Shown here: piece by piece, positions 1 through 6,044 of the stretch
How the letters are laid out: the number at the start of each line of letters is the position of its first letter
Position numbering within the stretch: position 1 is the first letter of the stretch
NCBI GenBank assembly: GCA_002391235.1
Contig: DGRX01000030.1
Location: forward strand, 57,278-77,515
Source: Treponema sp. UBA4377
Lineage (GTDB): Bacteria > Spirochaetota > Spirochaetia > Treponematales > Treponemataceae
DNA length: 20,238 nt
Direction of reading: 5' to 3'
Made by a program: the position numbers and the translations under genes
Notes under the pieces: generated by a model
What the model was told of the DNA's origin: nothing
What the model saw: the letters and a program-made list of their open reading frames with translations, nothing else
Database searches by the model: none

Positions 1-38
1 CCCCCCATCAAATTTGTCAAGAGTTTTGCGCTATGACG

Positions 39-689
39 TTAAAGAGGAAAGTCGGGAGAGATTTCAAAAGTTTGCTGTCCGCTTGCAAGCGGAAGCGTAA
101 GGCGGAAGGCGCAAAGGCAAAGGCGCTTTAAGCCCAAGTCGCGCTTGGCGGCCTTGTTAAGGCCAAAGTCGCCGTACTTGTCGTCGCCGACAATCGGAAG
201 CCCGCTCTGCGCCAAGTGTATGCGGATTTGGTGGGTGCGGCCCGTTGTAAGCGTAAGCTTCATAAGGCAAAGGTCCAGCCTTGACGCTTTGGCCTCCTCC
301 TGCATAAAGTCCGATAGCTGGGCCTTTTCGTAGTAAGTGACCGCGCTTTTGCTTTGGCCTTTTTCTTTTACGGGAAGCGTGATTTTTCCGCTGGGGTTTT
401 TGGGCTGGCCAAAGCAAAGGGCCATGTACTCCTTTTTGACTGACTTTTCGCCGACCAGGCGCGACCATTTGTTGGCGGCGGCGGAAGTCTTGGCGCAAAG
501 CAAAAGGCCGCTGGTGTCCTTGTCCAAGCGGTGGCACAAATAAACCTTTTGGCCGATTTGCGCGGAAAGCTCCGTGTCGACGCTTTTTCCGACGCCGACG
601 CCGCCCTGGCTTGCAAGGCCCGAGCGCTTGTTTATCAATATTATTTCGTCGTCTTCGTAGACGATTGGAATTAAACTTTCGCTTTTCAT
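39..689 (-). CDS. RluA-family pseudouridine synthase, stand-alone catalytic domain
   Basis: Isomerises uridine to pseudouridine in structured RNA (rRNA or tRNA) in the cytoplasm. The 216-residue protein carries the family signature HRLDKDTSG at residues 53-61, with catalytic Asp56, and the conserved GRTHQIRIH block at 150-158 followed by GDDKYG. It begins directly with the catalytic fold (IVYEDDEIILINK) and has no S4 domain, which fits the short RluA/RluC-like proteins; the exact target uridine cannot be told from sequence. The reading frame extends upstream to a TTG at 728, but that lies inside a good promoter (-35 at 723-728, -10 at 700-705), so the ATG at 689 is chosen. No Shine-Dalgarno precedes it, and the transcript would have a leader of only a few bases. 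It is divergent from the 741 gene. Family is confident, subfamily is not. Confidence 0.9.
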   Translation of the reverse strand: MKSESLIPIVYEDDEIILINKRSGLASQGGVGVGKSVDTELSAQIGQKVYLCHRLDKDTSGLLLCAKTSAAANKWSRLVGEKSVKKEYMALCFGQPKNPSGKITLPVKEKGQSKSAVTYYEKAQLSDFMQEEAKASRLDLCLMKLTLTTGRTHQIRIHLAQSGLPIVGDDKYGDFGLNKAAKRDLGLKRLCLCAFRLTLPLASGQQTFEISPDFPL

Positions 690-711
690 TTTGACAAAAA
701 TAATATATAAT
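683..711 (+). promoter_or_regulatory. Probable promoter of the transglutaminase-like gene
   Basis: A perfect TATAAT lies at 706-711 with a weak -35 (TTTTCA, 683-688) 17 bp upstream. The predicted start near 718 leaves a leader of about 23 nt containing AAGGA at 727-731, 9 nt before the ATG at 741. A perfect TTGACA at 691-696 is too close (9 bp) to pair with this -10. It overlaps the divergent promoter. Confidence 0.4.
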
Positions 712-728
712 ATGCAAAGATTTTTCAA
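700..728 (-). promoter_or_regulatory. Sigma70-type promoter of the pseudouridine synthase
   Basis: On the minus strand TTGAAA (728-723) and TATTAT (705-700) are 17 bp apart. The predicted start of transcription is about 693, only some 4 nt before the ATG at 689, so the message is near-leaderless. This placement also argues against the upstream TTG start. Confidence 0.5.
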
Positions 729-740
729 GGACTGGAAGCT

Positions 741-1907
741 ATGCGCGCATTAAAACTTTTGGCCGCGGCCGCGATTTTATTTTTCGCTCCGATTTTTGCC
801 TTTGCGGAATTTTATTCTTCTTCTTATTATGGCTGGAACCTGGACTTGCCGGAAGGCTTTGTCGTAAAGGACGCTTCAGACGACGGCCTTTCTTTTTACT
901 TGGAGCACGAGTTTATGAAAGTCCGCGTCGCGATAAAAATGTTCCCGCAGGAACGATACGAGCGAAGCGACTTGGCAATGGAAGACGTCTTGAACAAGCT
1001 TAATGCCGACGGAGAGATCGACGGCTTTTTGTGGAACGGCCGCCACGCCTCAATCGCGCAATACTCCTTTCAGCTTCCGGGGAACGGCACCGCGCAATCC
1101 GGCTGGGGAGTCTCGGTCACCACCGAGCAAAAGCCCATCCACTTGGTCGTCTTGTGCTACGCCGACAAGAGCGTCGCCGACGACTGCCAGCAATTCATTC
1201 TTAGCGCGGTCGACTCGCTTTGCCTTAACCAAAAAGACTTTAGGCTTCCCGGCGTCGTAACAAGCTACGCCTTTAATTCCGGCGAAACACAGAACGTTAA
1301 AATCAAAGTCGGAGACAAGGAAGTCTTTGCCCTTGTTCCCGTTCAAGCCAAAGAATCGGGCCGCTTTGTCATTGACCGCGAATTTAGCGTGCTTACGCTT
1401 TACGCAAAACAAAAGCAGTGGAAAGAGGCTTGGCAGCGCTACTACCGCCTTGTCTTTAGGGAAGCTTATTCCCGTTTGGACTCGGCCGCCCAATCAATCT
1501 ACGCGGCCCTAAGTTCCGACGCGCTTACAAAAAATCCAAGCAACCCCAACGTCGAAATTTGCAAAAAGCTTTTGGCTTGGACGCAAGACTTTGGCTACCA
1601 GCGAAACCAAGACACAAGCGACTTGAACGACTTGACGAGCGTTTTGCAAAACCAAGGCTCGGACTGCGACAGCCGCGCGCTTTTGCTTTGCGTCTTGATG
1701 GAGCATTACGGCGTAAAGACAGAGCTGTTCGTTTCCGGCGTTTATTCGCACGCGCTTTTTGGCGTTGACCTGCCCTATCCGGGAGCGCGCATTATGGTAG
1801 ACGGAACAAATTATCTTTTGTGCGAAACGACCGCGCCCGTTGACATGGGACGCGTGGCCAAAGAGCATTCCGAGACAAAAAACTGGATTAGCGTAGACCT
1901 GCCCTAA
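741..1907 (+). CDS. Exported transglutaminase-like (cysteine protease fold) protein
   Basis: The 388-residue protein has a signal peptide (residues 1-22, hydrophobic LLAAAAILFFAPIFAFA) with a probable AFA cleavage site and no lipobox, so it is likely periplasmic. Residues about 300-370 resemble a transglutaminase core: Cys309 in GSDCDSRALLL, then His337 in SHALFGVD, then Asp354 in MVDGTNYLLCETT with Glu362 nearby. The order and spacing fit the Cys-His-Asp triad. Residues 23-260 show no domain I recognise. Known relatives cleave or crosslink proteins or peptidoglycan peptides; the substrate here is unknown. AAGGA lies 9 nt before the ATG. No rho-independent terminator is obvious downstream, only hairpins at 1909-1977, and the next gene is convergent. 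The transglutaminase assignment rests on motif spacing and is moderately sure. Confidence 0.75.
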   Translation: MRALKLLAAAAILFFAPIFAFAEFYSSSYYGWNLDLPEGFVVKDASDDGLSFYLEHEFMKVRVAIKMFPQERYERSDLAMEDVLNKLNADGEIDGFLWNGRHASIAQYSFQLPGNGTAQSGWGVSVTTEQKPIHLVVLCYADKSVADDCQQFILSAVDSLCLNQKDFRLPGVVTSYAFNSGETQNVKIKVGDKEVFALVPVQAKESGRFVIDREFSVLTLYAKQKQWKEAWQRYYRLVFREAYSRLDSAAQSIYAALSSDALTKNPSNPNVEICKKLLAWTQDFGYQRNQDTSDLNDLTSVLQNQGSDCDSRALLLCVLMEHYGVKTELFVSGVYSHALFGVDLPYPGARIMVDGTNYLLCETTAPVDMGRVAKEHSETKNWISVDLP

Positions 1908-1947
1908 GCCGCTCGTGTTTTCGTTTGCAAGGCAAAAATTATTATTT

Positions 1948-1977
1948 CGAGCGGAGTCACCGCGTCCTTACGGACGC
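1948..1977. other. Hairpins in the convergent intergenic gap
   Basis: The 81-bp gap between the convergent genes at 1907 and 1989 holds a perfect 6-bp stem GCGTCC/GGACGC (1962-1967 and 1972-1977, loop TTAC). It also holds a 7-bp pair CCGCTCG/CGAGCGG (1909-1915 and 1948-1954) with a 32-nt loop. Neither is followed directly by a T-run on either strand, so a classical terminator is not shown. They may be Rho-dependent or processing 3' ends. Confidence 0.35.
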
Positions 1978-1988
1978 TGCCTTATTGA

Positions 1989-2636
1989 TTAAGAGACCAA
2001 AAGTTTGTAGGCTTCTTGGGCGCTGGCGGCGGAAAGCAGGCTGTCGCGCAAGGCGTTGTCCTTAAGCTTTGCGCTTAGGTGCGACAAAGTCTGCAAGTAG
2101 TACGAGTGCTGGTTGTAGGCCGCGGCGATCATAATCAAAAGGCTTACCGGCTGGTCGTCAAGCGTTTCAAAATCAGCGATGGGATTTTTGCAGATTCCGA
2201 CCGCCATTACCAAGTCGGTTACGCTGGAAAGCCTGGCGTGCGGAATCGCTATGCCGCGGCCGATTGCGGTGGACATAAGCTCTTCGCGCTTTAGGATTTC
2301 AGTTTCCAATTCCTTGGCGATTTTCACTTGCGGAGCCTTGCTAAGCGCGGACGAAAGCTCCACCAAGGCGTCACGCTTTGTAGTCTGGTTTATGAAAATG
2401 ATTCTGTCGGGCGACAGTATGTTTTTAATTTGAACCGCCATCGTCGGCGAAGAAAGGCGGCTGCCAGAAGTCAGGCGCTCGTTGACCCATTTTTCTATCT
2501 CTGATTTTTTAAAGCGCCAAACCGTTCCGATTTTTCCCGCGGGAATCTCGCCTTTTTGGGCCCAATCGTATACTGTTCTTTCTGAAACTCTAAGGTACTT
2601 GGCTACTTCTTCGATTGTTAAAATTTCTTCATCCAT
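1989..2636 (-). CDS. Excisionase-type HTH domain fused to PTS EIIA (PtsN/fructose-type)
   Basis: The 215-residue protein has two domains. Residues 4-55 form an excisionase/MerR-like winged helix (LTIEEVAKYLRVSERTVYDW, then GTVWRFKKSEIEKWV). Residues about 70-215 form a PTS EIIA type-2 domain with the phosphorylatable His133 in GRGIAIPHARL. Known EIIA-Ntr proteins receive phosphate from HPr or NPr and act as regulators rather than transporters. The fused DNA-binding domain suggests transcriptional control responding to PTS phosphorylation, which is inference. The frame is open upstream to about 2801, but the ATG at 2636 is chosen: it starts the HTH exactly, has AAGGAT at 2646-2651, and a near-consensus promoter at 2676-2705. 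No EIIB or EIIC gene is nearby, consistent with a purely regulatory PTS. Confidence 0.88.
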   Translation of the reverse strand: MDEEILTIEEVAKYLRVSERTVYDWAQKGEIPAGKIGTVWRFKKSEIEKWVNERLTSGSRLSSPTMAVQIKNILSPDRIIFINQTTKRDALVELSSALSKAPQVKIAKELETEILKREELMSTAIGRGIAIPHARLSSVTDLVMAVGICKNPIADFETLDDQPVSLLIMIAAAYNQHSYYLQTLSHLSAKLKDNALRDSLLSAASAQEAYKLLVS

Positions 2637-2645
2637 TTTTTGAAT

Positions 2646-2651
2646 ATCCTT
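2646..2651 (-). promoter_or_regulatory. Ribosome binding site fixing the HTH-EIIA start
   Basis: AAGGAT on the minus strand, about 9 nt before the ATG at 2636. It selects this ATG over upstream in-frame alternatives, which would lie inside or beyond the promoter. Confidence 0.6.
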
Positions 2652-2675
2652 GAACTTTTTAGAAAATGTATGAAA

Positions 2676-2705
2676 ATTATACAGTATTACGCCAAATATT
2701 GTCAA
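2676..2705 (-). promoter_or_regulatory. Promoter of the HTH-EIIA gene
   Basis: Minus-strand consensus TTGACA (2705-2700), an 18-bp spacer and TATAAT (2681-2676). Both hexamers are perfect. Transcription should start near 2669, giving a leader of about 33 nt with the ribosome binding site. It sits just downstream of a minus-strand terminator (2715-2750). Confidence 0.7.
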
Positions 2706-2714
2706 TAATCGTAG

Positions 2715-2750
2715 AAAAAAAATAAAACGCTCTCGCGGGAACCCGAGCGT
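2715..2750 (-). terminator. Minus-strand rho-independent terminator upstream of the HTH-EIIA promoter
   Basis: Read on the minus strand, the stem ACGCTC/GAGCGT (2750-2745 with 2732-2727; GGG/CCC can extend pairing inside) is followed at once by T4-A-T8 (2727-2715). It lies between plsC's own terminator and the HTH-EIIA promoter, so it does not serve either flanking minus-strand gene. This implies a short transcript initiating between about 2760 and 2920. Confidence 0.55.
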
Positions 2751-2845
2751 CAAACGCGCGCTTTGCGCCTTTTGGGGCTTAACAGCAAGCTCAACGCGCA
2801 AAGCGCTTTGCCGCCCGGAACCCCGCTACGCGTTTTTTTGTTTTT
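2727..2845. other. Highly structured intergenic block, candidate small RNA or small inverted-repeat element
   Basis: There is a perfect 11-bp inverted repeat, GCGCTTTGCGC (2758-2768) and GCGCAAAGCGC (2796-2806). Its loop holds a 6-bp stem GGGCTT/AAGCTC (2775-2780 and 2787-2792, one G-U). AAACGCG (2752-2758) can also pair with CGCGTTT (2829-2835). Both edges end in A/T tracts (A8-T-A4 at 2715-2727, T7-G-T5 at 2833-2845) that, with the adjoining CGC, match as a 16-bp inverted repeat with 2 mismatches. On either strand the block therefore ends in a T-run. It has no coding potential I can defend, and SRP RNA or tRNA hallmarks are absent. The strand, and whether it is transcribed, are unknown. Confidence 0.35.
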
Positions 2846-2853
2846 CCCAAGTA

Positions 2854-2882
2854 TTGACATATTTTGCGTTTTTCAATAAAAT
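2854..2882 (+). promoter_or_regulatory. Promoter of the zinc-ribbon gene
   Basis: Perfect TTGACA (2854-2859), a 17-bp spacer and TAAAAT (2877-2882). Transcription should start near 2889, giving a 32-nt leader with the strong GGAGGA ribosome binding site at 2910-2915. This looks like a highly expressed gene. Confidence 0.7.
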
Positions 2883-2920
2883 ATTAAAACTTAATTGCAA
2901 ATAATTTTTGGAGGAATAGA

Positions 2921-3094
2921 ATGGCCGGAGCTAGTAAAAACTCTCGTACAACCGTTGCCACGCAAAAGTTCATGTGCCCTGATTGCGGCGCCGAGATCGT
3001 TATGAAAACAATTTTGCAGAACGGAAGACTCAAGAACGTCGCTGAATGCTCAAAGTGCAAGCGCGTTGAAAGACGTCCTAAAGACTTTAAATAA
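2921..3094 (+). CDS. Small zinc-ribbon protein, 57 residues
   Basis: The 57-residue basic protein has two knuckles, CPDCG (Cys19 and Cys22) and CSKCK (Cys43 and Cys46), that would bind one zinc ion. The knuckles are 20 residues apart and are followed by a basic tail (KRVERRPKDFK). Its size, charge and zinc ribbon resemble small ribosomal proteins such as L33, but the residues around the cysteines do not match L33 as I know it, so I do not assign it. A strong promoter, a GGAGGA ribosome binding site 5 nt from the ATG, and a terminator 28 nt after the stop make it a self-contained monocistronic gene that is probably abundantly made. A ribosome- or RNA-associated role is inference. Confidence 0.8.
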   Translation: MAGASKNSRTTVATQKFMCPDCGAEIVMKTILQNGRLKNVAECSKCKRVERRPKDFK

Positions 3095-3114
3095 GAGCCT
3101 TGTCAAGTTCTTAT

Positions 3115-3146
3115 AAAAAAGCCGCTCAACGCGAGCGGTTTTTTTT
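3115..3146. terminator. Bidirectional rho-independent terminator
   Basis: The stem CCGCTC/GAGCGG (3122-3127 and 3133-3138, loop AACGC) is flanked by A6 on the left (3115-3120) and T8 on the right (3139-3146). It can end the zinc-ribbon transcript (+) and the convergent plsC transcript (-), whose stop is at 3167. Confidence 0.85.
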
Positions 3147-3166
3147 GTTTTAAATGGAATTGTCTT

Positions 3167-3937
3167 TTAGGCTTCGGCTCCGCTCCGCCACTTGTCCAAC
3201 TGTTCCTGCATAAGGGTCTGGGCCTCTTCCAAAAGCGCGATTTGCTCTTCTTTTGTCGCGGGCGGAGGGCATATTTTTAAAAGCTTTGCCCGGTAGTTTA
3301 TTTTGTGCATGTTCTCCATAACGCGCTGGATGTCGTTGATTTTATATCCGTCGTCAACCACGCAAATCGCCACAGGCAATTTTGTCGAGTCGGAAATTCT
3401 TCTAAAGCCCGCGCTGTAAAATTTTCCCAAGGCGCCGGTCTTGCTTCTTGTTCCTTCTGGAAAAATGACAGGATTCCATTTATTTTTCAAGCAGCGCTTT
3501 GCGAAGGAATCGATTCTTTGCATTACCAATGACGTTCCGCCCTTTCTGGGGATAAAGCAGTGGCCGTGGCTTTTTAGCATTGGCCCTACAAGCGGAATGT
3601 AGTTTTTTCCAAGCGTGTCTTTCGCCACAAAACGAACGTCGCGGCCTTTGAAAAAATTCATGAAAATCGGAATGTCCAAAAGGCTTTGGTGGTTTGACAC
3701 AATGATGAACTGCTCGGGAAGATTTTCAAAATTGTCCTTGCTGAATGAAAGGCGGAATTTTTTGTAGACGCTCATGATCGCAAAAACACGGCGCGCGCAT
3801 ACGTTGACTATGTAGTCGGAAATCGCGTAGCAAACCTTTGGGCAAAAGGGATAAAAAAACAAAAGGCCGATGGCCGCGGGCGTCAGCATTCCAACAAGAG
3901 TTATGAGAATCAATATGTTTCCGATTGCCCTGAACAT
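3167..3937 (-). CDS. plsC: 1-acyl-sn-glycerol-3-phosphate acyltransferase
   Basis: Transfers an acyl chain to the sn-2 position of lysophosphatidic acid to make phosphatidic acid, the precursor of membrane phospholipids. The 256-residue protein is of normal family length. Residues 5-30 form an N-terminal membrane segment. The acyltransferase motifs are in order: NHxxxxD at 82-88 (His83, Asp88), FIPRKG at 128-133, FPEGTRSKTG at 159-168 and LPVA at 187-190. The ATG at 3937 begins just before the membrane segment. It has no Shine-Dalgarno, and a modest promoter (TTGCAA 3972-3967, 17 bp, TAAACT 3949-3944) would start transcription at or within a few bases of it. It is divergent from the 4023 operon and shares a bidirectional terminator with the zinc-ribbon gene. 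Confidence 0.92.
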   Translation of the reverse strand: MFRAIGNILILITLVGMLTPAAIGLLFFYPFCPKVCYAISDYIVNVCARRVFAIMSVYKKFRLSFSKDNFENLPEQFIIVSNHQSLLDIPIFMNFFKGRDVRFVAKDTLGKNYIPLVGPMLKSHGHCFIPRKGGTSLVMQRIDSFAKRCLKNKWNPVIFPEGTRSKTGALGKFYSAGFRRISDSTKLPVAICVVDDGYKINDIQRVMENMHKINYRAKLLKICPPPATKEEQIALLEEAQTLMQEQLDKWRSGAEA

Positions 3938-3943
3938 TTTTAA

Positions 3944-3972
3944 AGTTTACAATATTTTTGCCCTTTTTGCAA
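3944..3972 (-). promoter_or_regulatory. Possible promoter of plsC
   Basis: Minus-strand TTGCAA (3972-3967), a 17-bp spacer and TAAACT (3949-3944), each 4 of 6 matches to consensus. Transcription would begin at about the plsC ATG. Confidence 0.35.
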
Positions 3973-3985
3973 GCAGTTTTTGCCA

Positions 3986-4015
3986 TTGAAAACAAAGCGC
4001 ATAATATGGTATAAT
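3986..4015 (+). promoter_or_regulatory. Extended -10 promoter of the 4023 operon; transcript likely leaderless
   Basis: TTGAAA (3986-3991), an 18-bp spacer and perfect TATAAT (4010-4015) preceded by TG (4007-4008), an extended -10. The expected start of transcription, about 4022, coincides with the ATG at 4023. No Shine-Dalgarno can exist on such a transcript. Confidence 0.65.
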
Positions 4016-4022
4016 GTTTTAA

Positions 4023-6044
4023 ATGCATTTTTTAAAAGTTCCTGTTAAAAAAACGCTCTCGCTTCTCTTTTTGGCTTTCTTTTTGCAAGGAACTTTCGCG
4101 CCCCAAAAGCTTTTTGGACAAGAATTAAAAGGGCTAGCGCTTTCCGACGCGACTTCAAACTTTATAAAAAAAGCGGGCTTTAAGACTGCCAAGGCTCCCC
4201 TTTCCTCGGCGCTATTCGCCGACTTTCCTTACAACATAACGCTGGACTTGCCCTCAAGCGCCGGCGACAAAAGCGATTGGACGATTTTTTTAATGACGCC
4301 GCAAGAAGACGCTTATGAAAACCGCTTTTTCTTAATCGAGCTAATCAACTATTTTCACGCGGCGTCTTTTCCCTTTGACATAAAAGTTGTCCTTACCGCT
4401 GGCGACAGGCAAAACATCGCCGGCAACGAAAAAATGTCCGGCTCGGAAGTGTTTTGCAAAAACATTGAAGGCATGCAAAACGCGGCGGCCTTTGTCTTGT
4501 CCTTTGACGCAAGGAACAAGACCCACGTCATTCCAGGCTCCAACGGAAAAATTTCACCCTACTATTTTTGCAGGCTCTTGTGCGACAGCATGGACAGGAA
4601 TTCCTGCCCCTACTCGATTTCTGGCGGAATTTTTCTTTCGCTTTTTAAGAACAATCTTTTGCGCAACGACGCGATTTTGTCCTCGCTTTTAAGCAGGGAG
4701 ATTCCCGCGATATCATTGAGGCTTCTTCCTGACAAGGAAGCCCATGCAAGCCAGATTAACTCGATTAAGGATTTTTTTGCCGGAATCGACGTTCAAAAAT
4801 GCGCCGAGTGGAGCCAGCATTACATTCCGGTAAGCCTTTTTTCAAAGCGATATTGGATTGAGGAAAAGTCGATAATTTACAGCGTAATGCTTTTTTTGGC
4901 GGCGGCAATGTTCATCTTGGCCGACTTTGCCTTTATCTTTAGGCGAAGGACAAAACGCTTGGTTGTAATAAAAAGGCGGGCGCTTAGGTCAAATTATTTG
5001 ATTCTTTTGACAGCCATTGTCGTCGCCCTTTCGTTTTATCTTGGCCAGGGACTCGCGCGTCTTTTTCAAAGCGTCGGCGTTAGGAATCCAATGGTTTTGT
5101 TTATGATAAAGCTCGCGCCCGCCTTTTTTATCGTGTCGACAATCTATCCGCTTGAACTGGGCCGCCATTCCCACTTGTCCACATACCATTACGAATACAT
5201 TTTGTCGATAAGCGCGATCTTGAACATTTTTATCTTTAGCCTTTTTGACATTTCATTGTTTTACTTGTTCGCCGTCGAATATTTGATTTTGGCTTTGTCG
5301 CGCGCTTTTAAAAGCCGCCTTTCGCTTTTTATCTTCATCGCGATTTTCATCACGCCCTACCTTCCGCTTGTTTATTCAATATTGATTTTTTCAGACGGAA
5401 TAAAAATTTACAAGTTGATTTTTTGCGGCTTCAAGGAAAACCTTGTCTTGGCCTTTGCGCTCGTCCCCTTTAACTTGCTTTGGCTAAGAATCTTGGCGCG
5501 GCTAAAAATCAAGGCCAAGGACAACAAGAAAAGAATCGTTGGCTACGTCATCACAAGCGCTTTTTGTTTTGCCGGCCTTTCGATTTTTTCAGGCGCGTTC
5601 ATTTTTTCCTTGAACAGAATCTTCTTCACCAAGATCGAGCCATACCATATGAAAGCCCGCGTGTTCAATTCCGAAAAACTGGAAAGAACCTCCGCTCAGG
5701 TTTACGACACCGAATATTACGGCGGAAAGATTCGCCGCGTTGAAATTGTTTCTTCAAAAGACGCCGAAAGGTTTTCAATTATTGTGAACGGCAAGAACGC
5801 GAACCCGGTTTATTTTTCCGTGTACGACACAGTTTCGTCAGAAAAGTCCACGGAATTTCTTTTGCCTGACAACCCTCCCAAAAAGCTTACAGTAATGTAC
5901 ACGCCAGACTCAAGCTCTGACCAAGACATAATCATAAACGCTTACTACCTTGACGAAGAAAACCAAAGGCCCATGTATTTTTGCGAGACATTGGTTTACG
6001 AAGCGCGCGGCGACCAAATCAACTTGCGGAAGGTCCAAGAATGA
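4023..6044 (+). CDS. Polytopic membrane protein with exported N-terminal domain
   Basis: The 673-residue protein has a signal peptide (residues 1-26, LLFLAFFLQGTFA), an exported domain (about 35-275), seven or eight membrane segments (roughly 283-306, 324-344, 356-376, 392-428, 434-457, 471-492, 506-530) and an exported C-terminal domain (about 535-673) that looks beta-rich. In the first domain the order 'WTIFLMTPQED ... VVLTAGDRQNIAGNEKMSGSEVF ... AAAFVLSFDA' vaguely recalls an M28-type aminopeptidase fold without its metal ligands, as in GPAA1-like membrane proteins; this is a weak guess. It is the first gene of the + operon, and its TGA overlaps the ATG of the DinB frame (ATGA, 6041-6044). 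The ATG abuts the promoter, and no later ATG keeps the signal peptide. I do not recognise the family. Confidence 0.85.
   Translation: MHFLKVPVKKTLSLLFLAFFLQGTFAPQKLFGQELKGLALSDATSNFIKKAGFKTAKAPLSSALFADFPYNITLDLPSSAGDKSDWTIFLMTPQEDAYENRFFLIELINYFHAASFPFDIKVVLTAGDRQNIAGNEKMSGSEVFCKNIEGMQNAAAFVLSFDARNKTHVIPGSNGKISPYYFCRLLCDSMDRNSCPYSISGGIFLSLFKNNLLRNDAILSSLLSREIPAISLRLLPDKEAHASQINSIKDFFAGIDVQKCAEWSQHYIPVSLFSKRYWIEEKSIIYSVMLFLAAAMFILADFAFIFRRRTKRLVVIKRRALRSNYLILLTAIVVALSFYLGQGLARLFQSVGVRNPMVLFMIKLAPAFFIVSTIYPLELGRHSHLSTYHYEYILSISAILNIFIFSLFDISLFYLFAVEYLILALSRAFKSRLSLFIFIAIFITPYLPLVYSILIFSDGIKIYKLIFCGFKENLVLAFALVPFNLLWLRILARLKIKAKDNKKRIVGYVITSAFCFAGLSIFSGAFIFSLNRIFFTKIEPYHMKARVFNSEKLERTSAQVYDTEYYGGKIRRVEIVSSKDAERFSIIVNGKNANPVYFSVYDTVSSEKSTEFLLPDNPPKKLTVMYTPDSSSDQDIIINAYYLDEENQRPMYFCETLVYEARGDQINLRKVQE

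Noticed and set aside
1..38. A gene or element at the left edge
   Set aside because: Only a minus-strand TTGACA (20-15) is visible; its -10 would lie outside the window, so nothing can be supported.
690..728. A longer pseudouridine synthase starting at TTG 728
   Set aside because: The extra 13 residues overlap a TTGAAA-N17-TATTAT promoter and add nothing to the fold; ATG 689 fits the family start.
2637..2801. A 55-residue N-terminal extension of the HTH-EIIA protein
   Set aside because: It would cover the gene's own promoter and a terminator, and the ATG at 2636 has a ribosome binding site exactly before the HTH.
2727..2845. SRP RNA, tRNA or tmRNA in the structured block
   Set aside because: No SRP GGAA/AGCAG core, no cloverleaf or CCA end, and far too short for tmRNA.
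2921..3094. Annotation as ribosomal protein L33
   Set aside because: Only size and the two CxxC pairs agree; the surrounding residues do not match L33.
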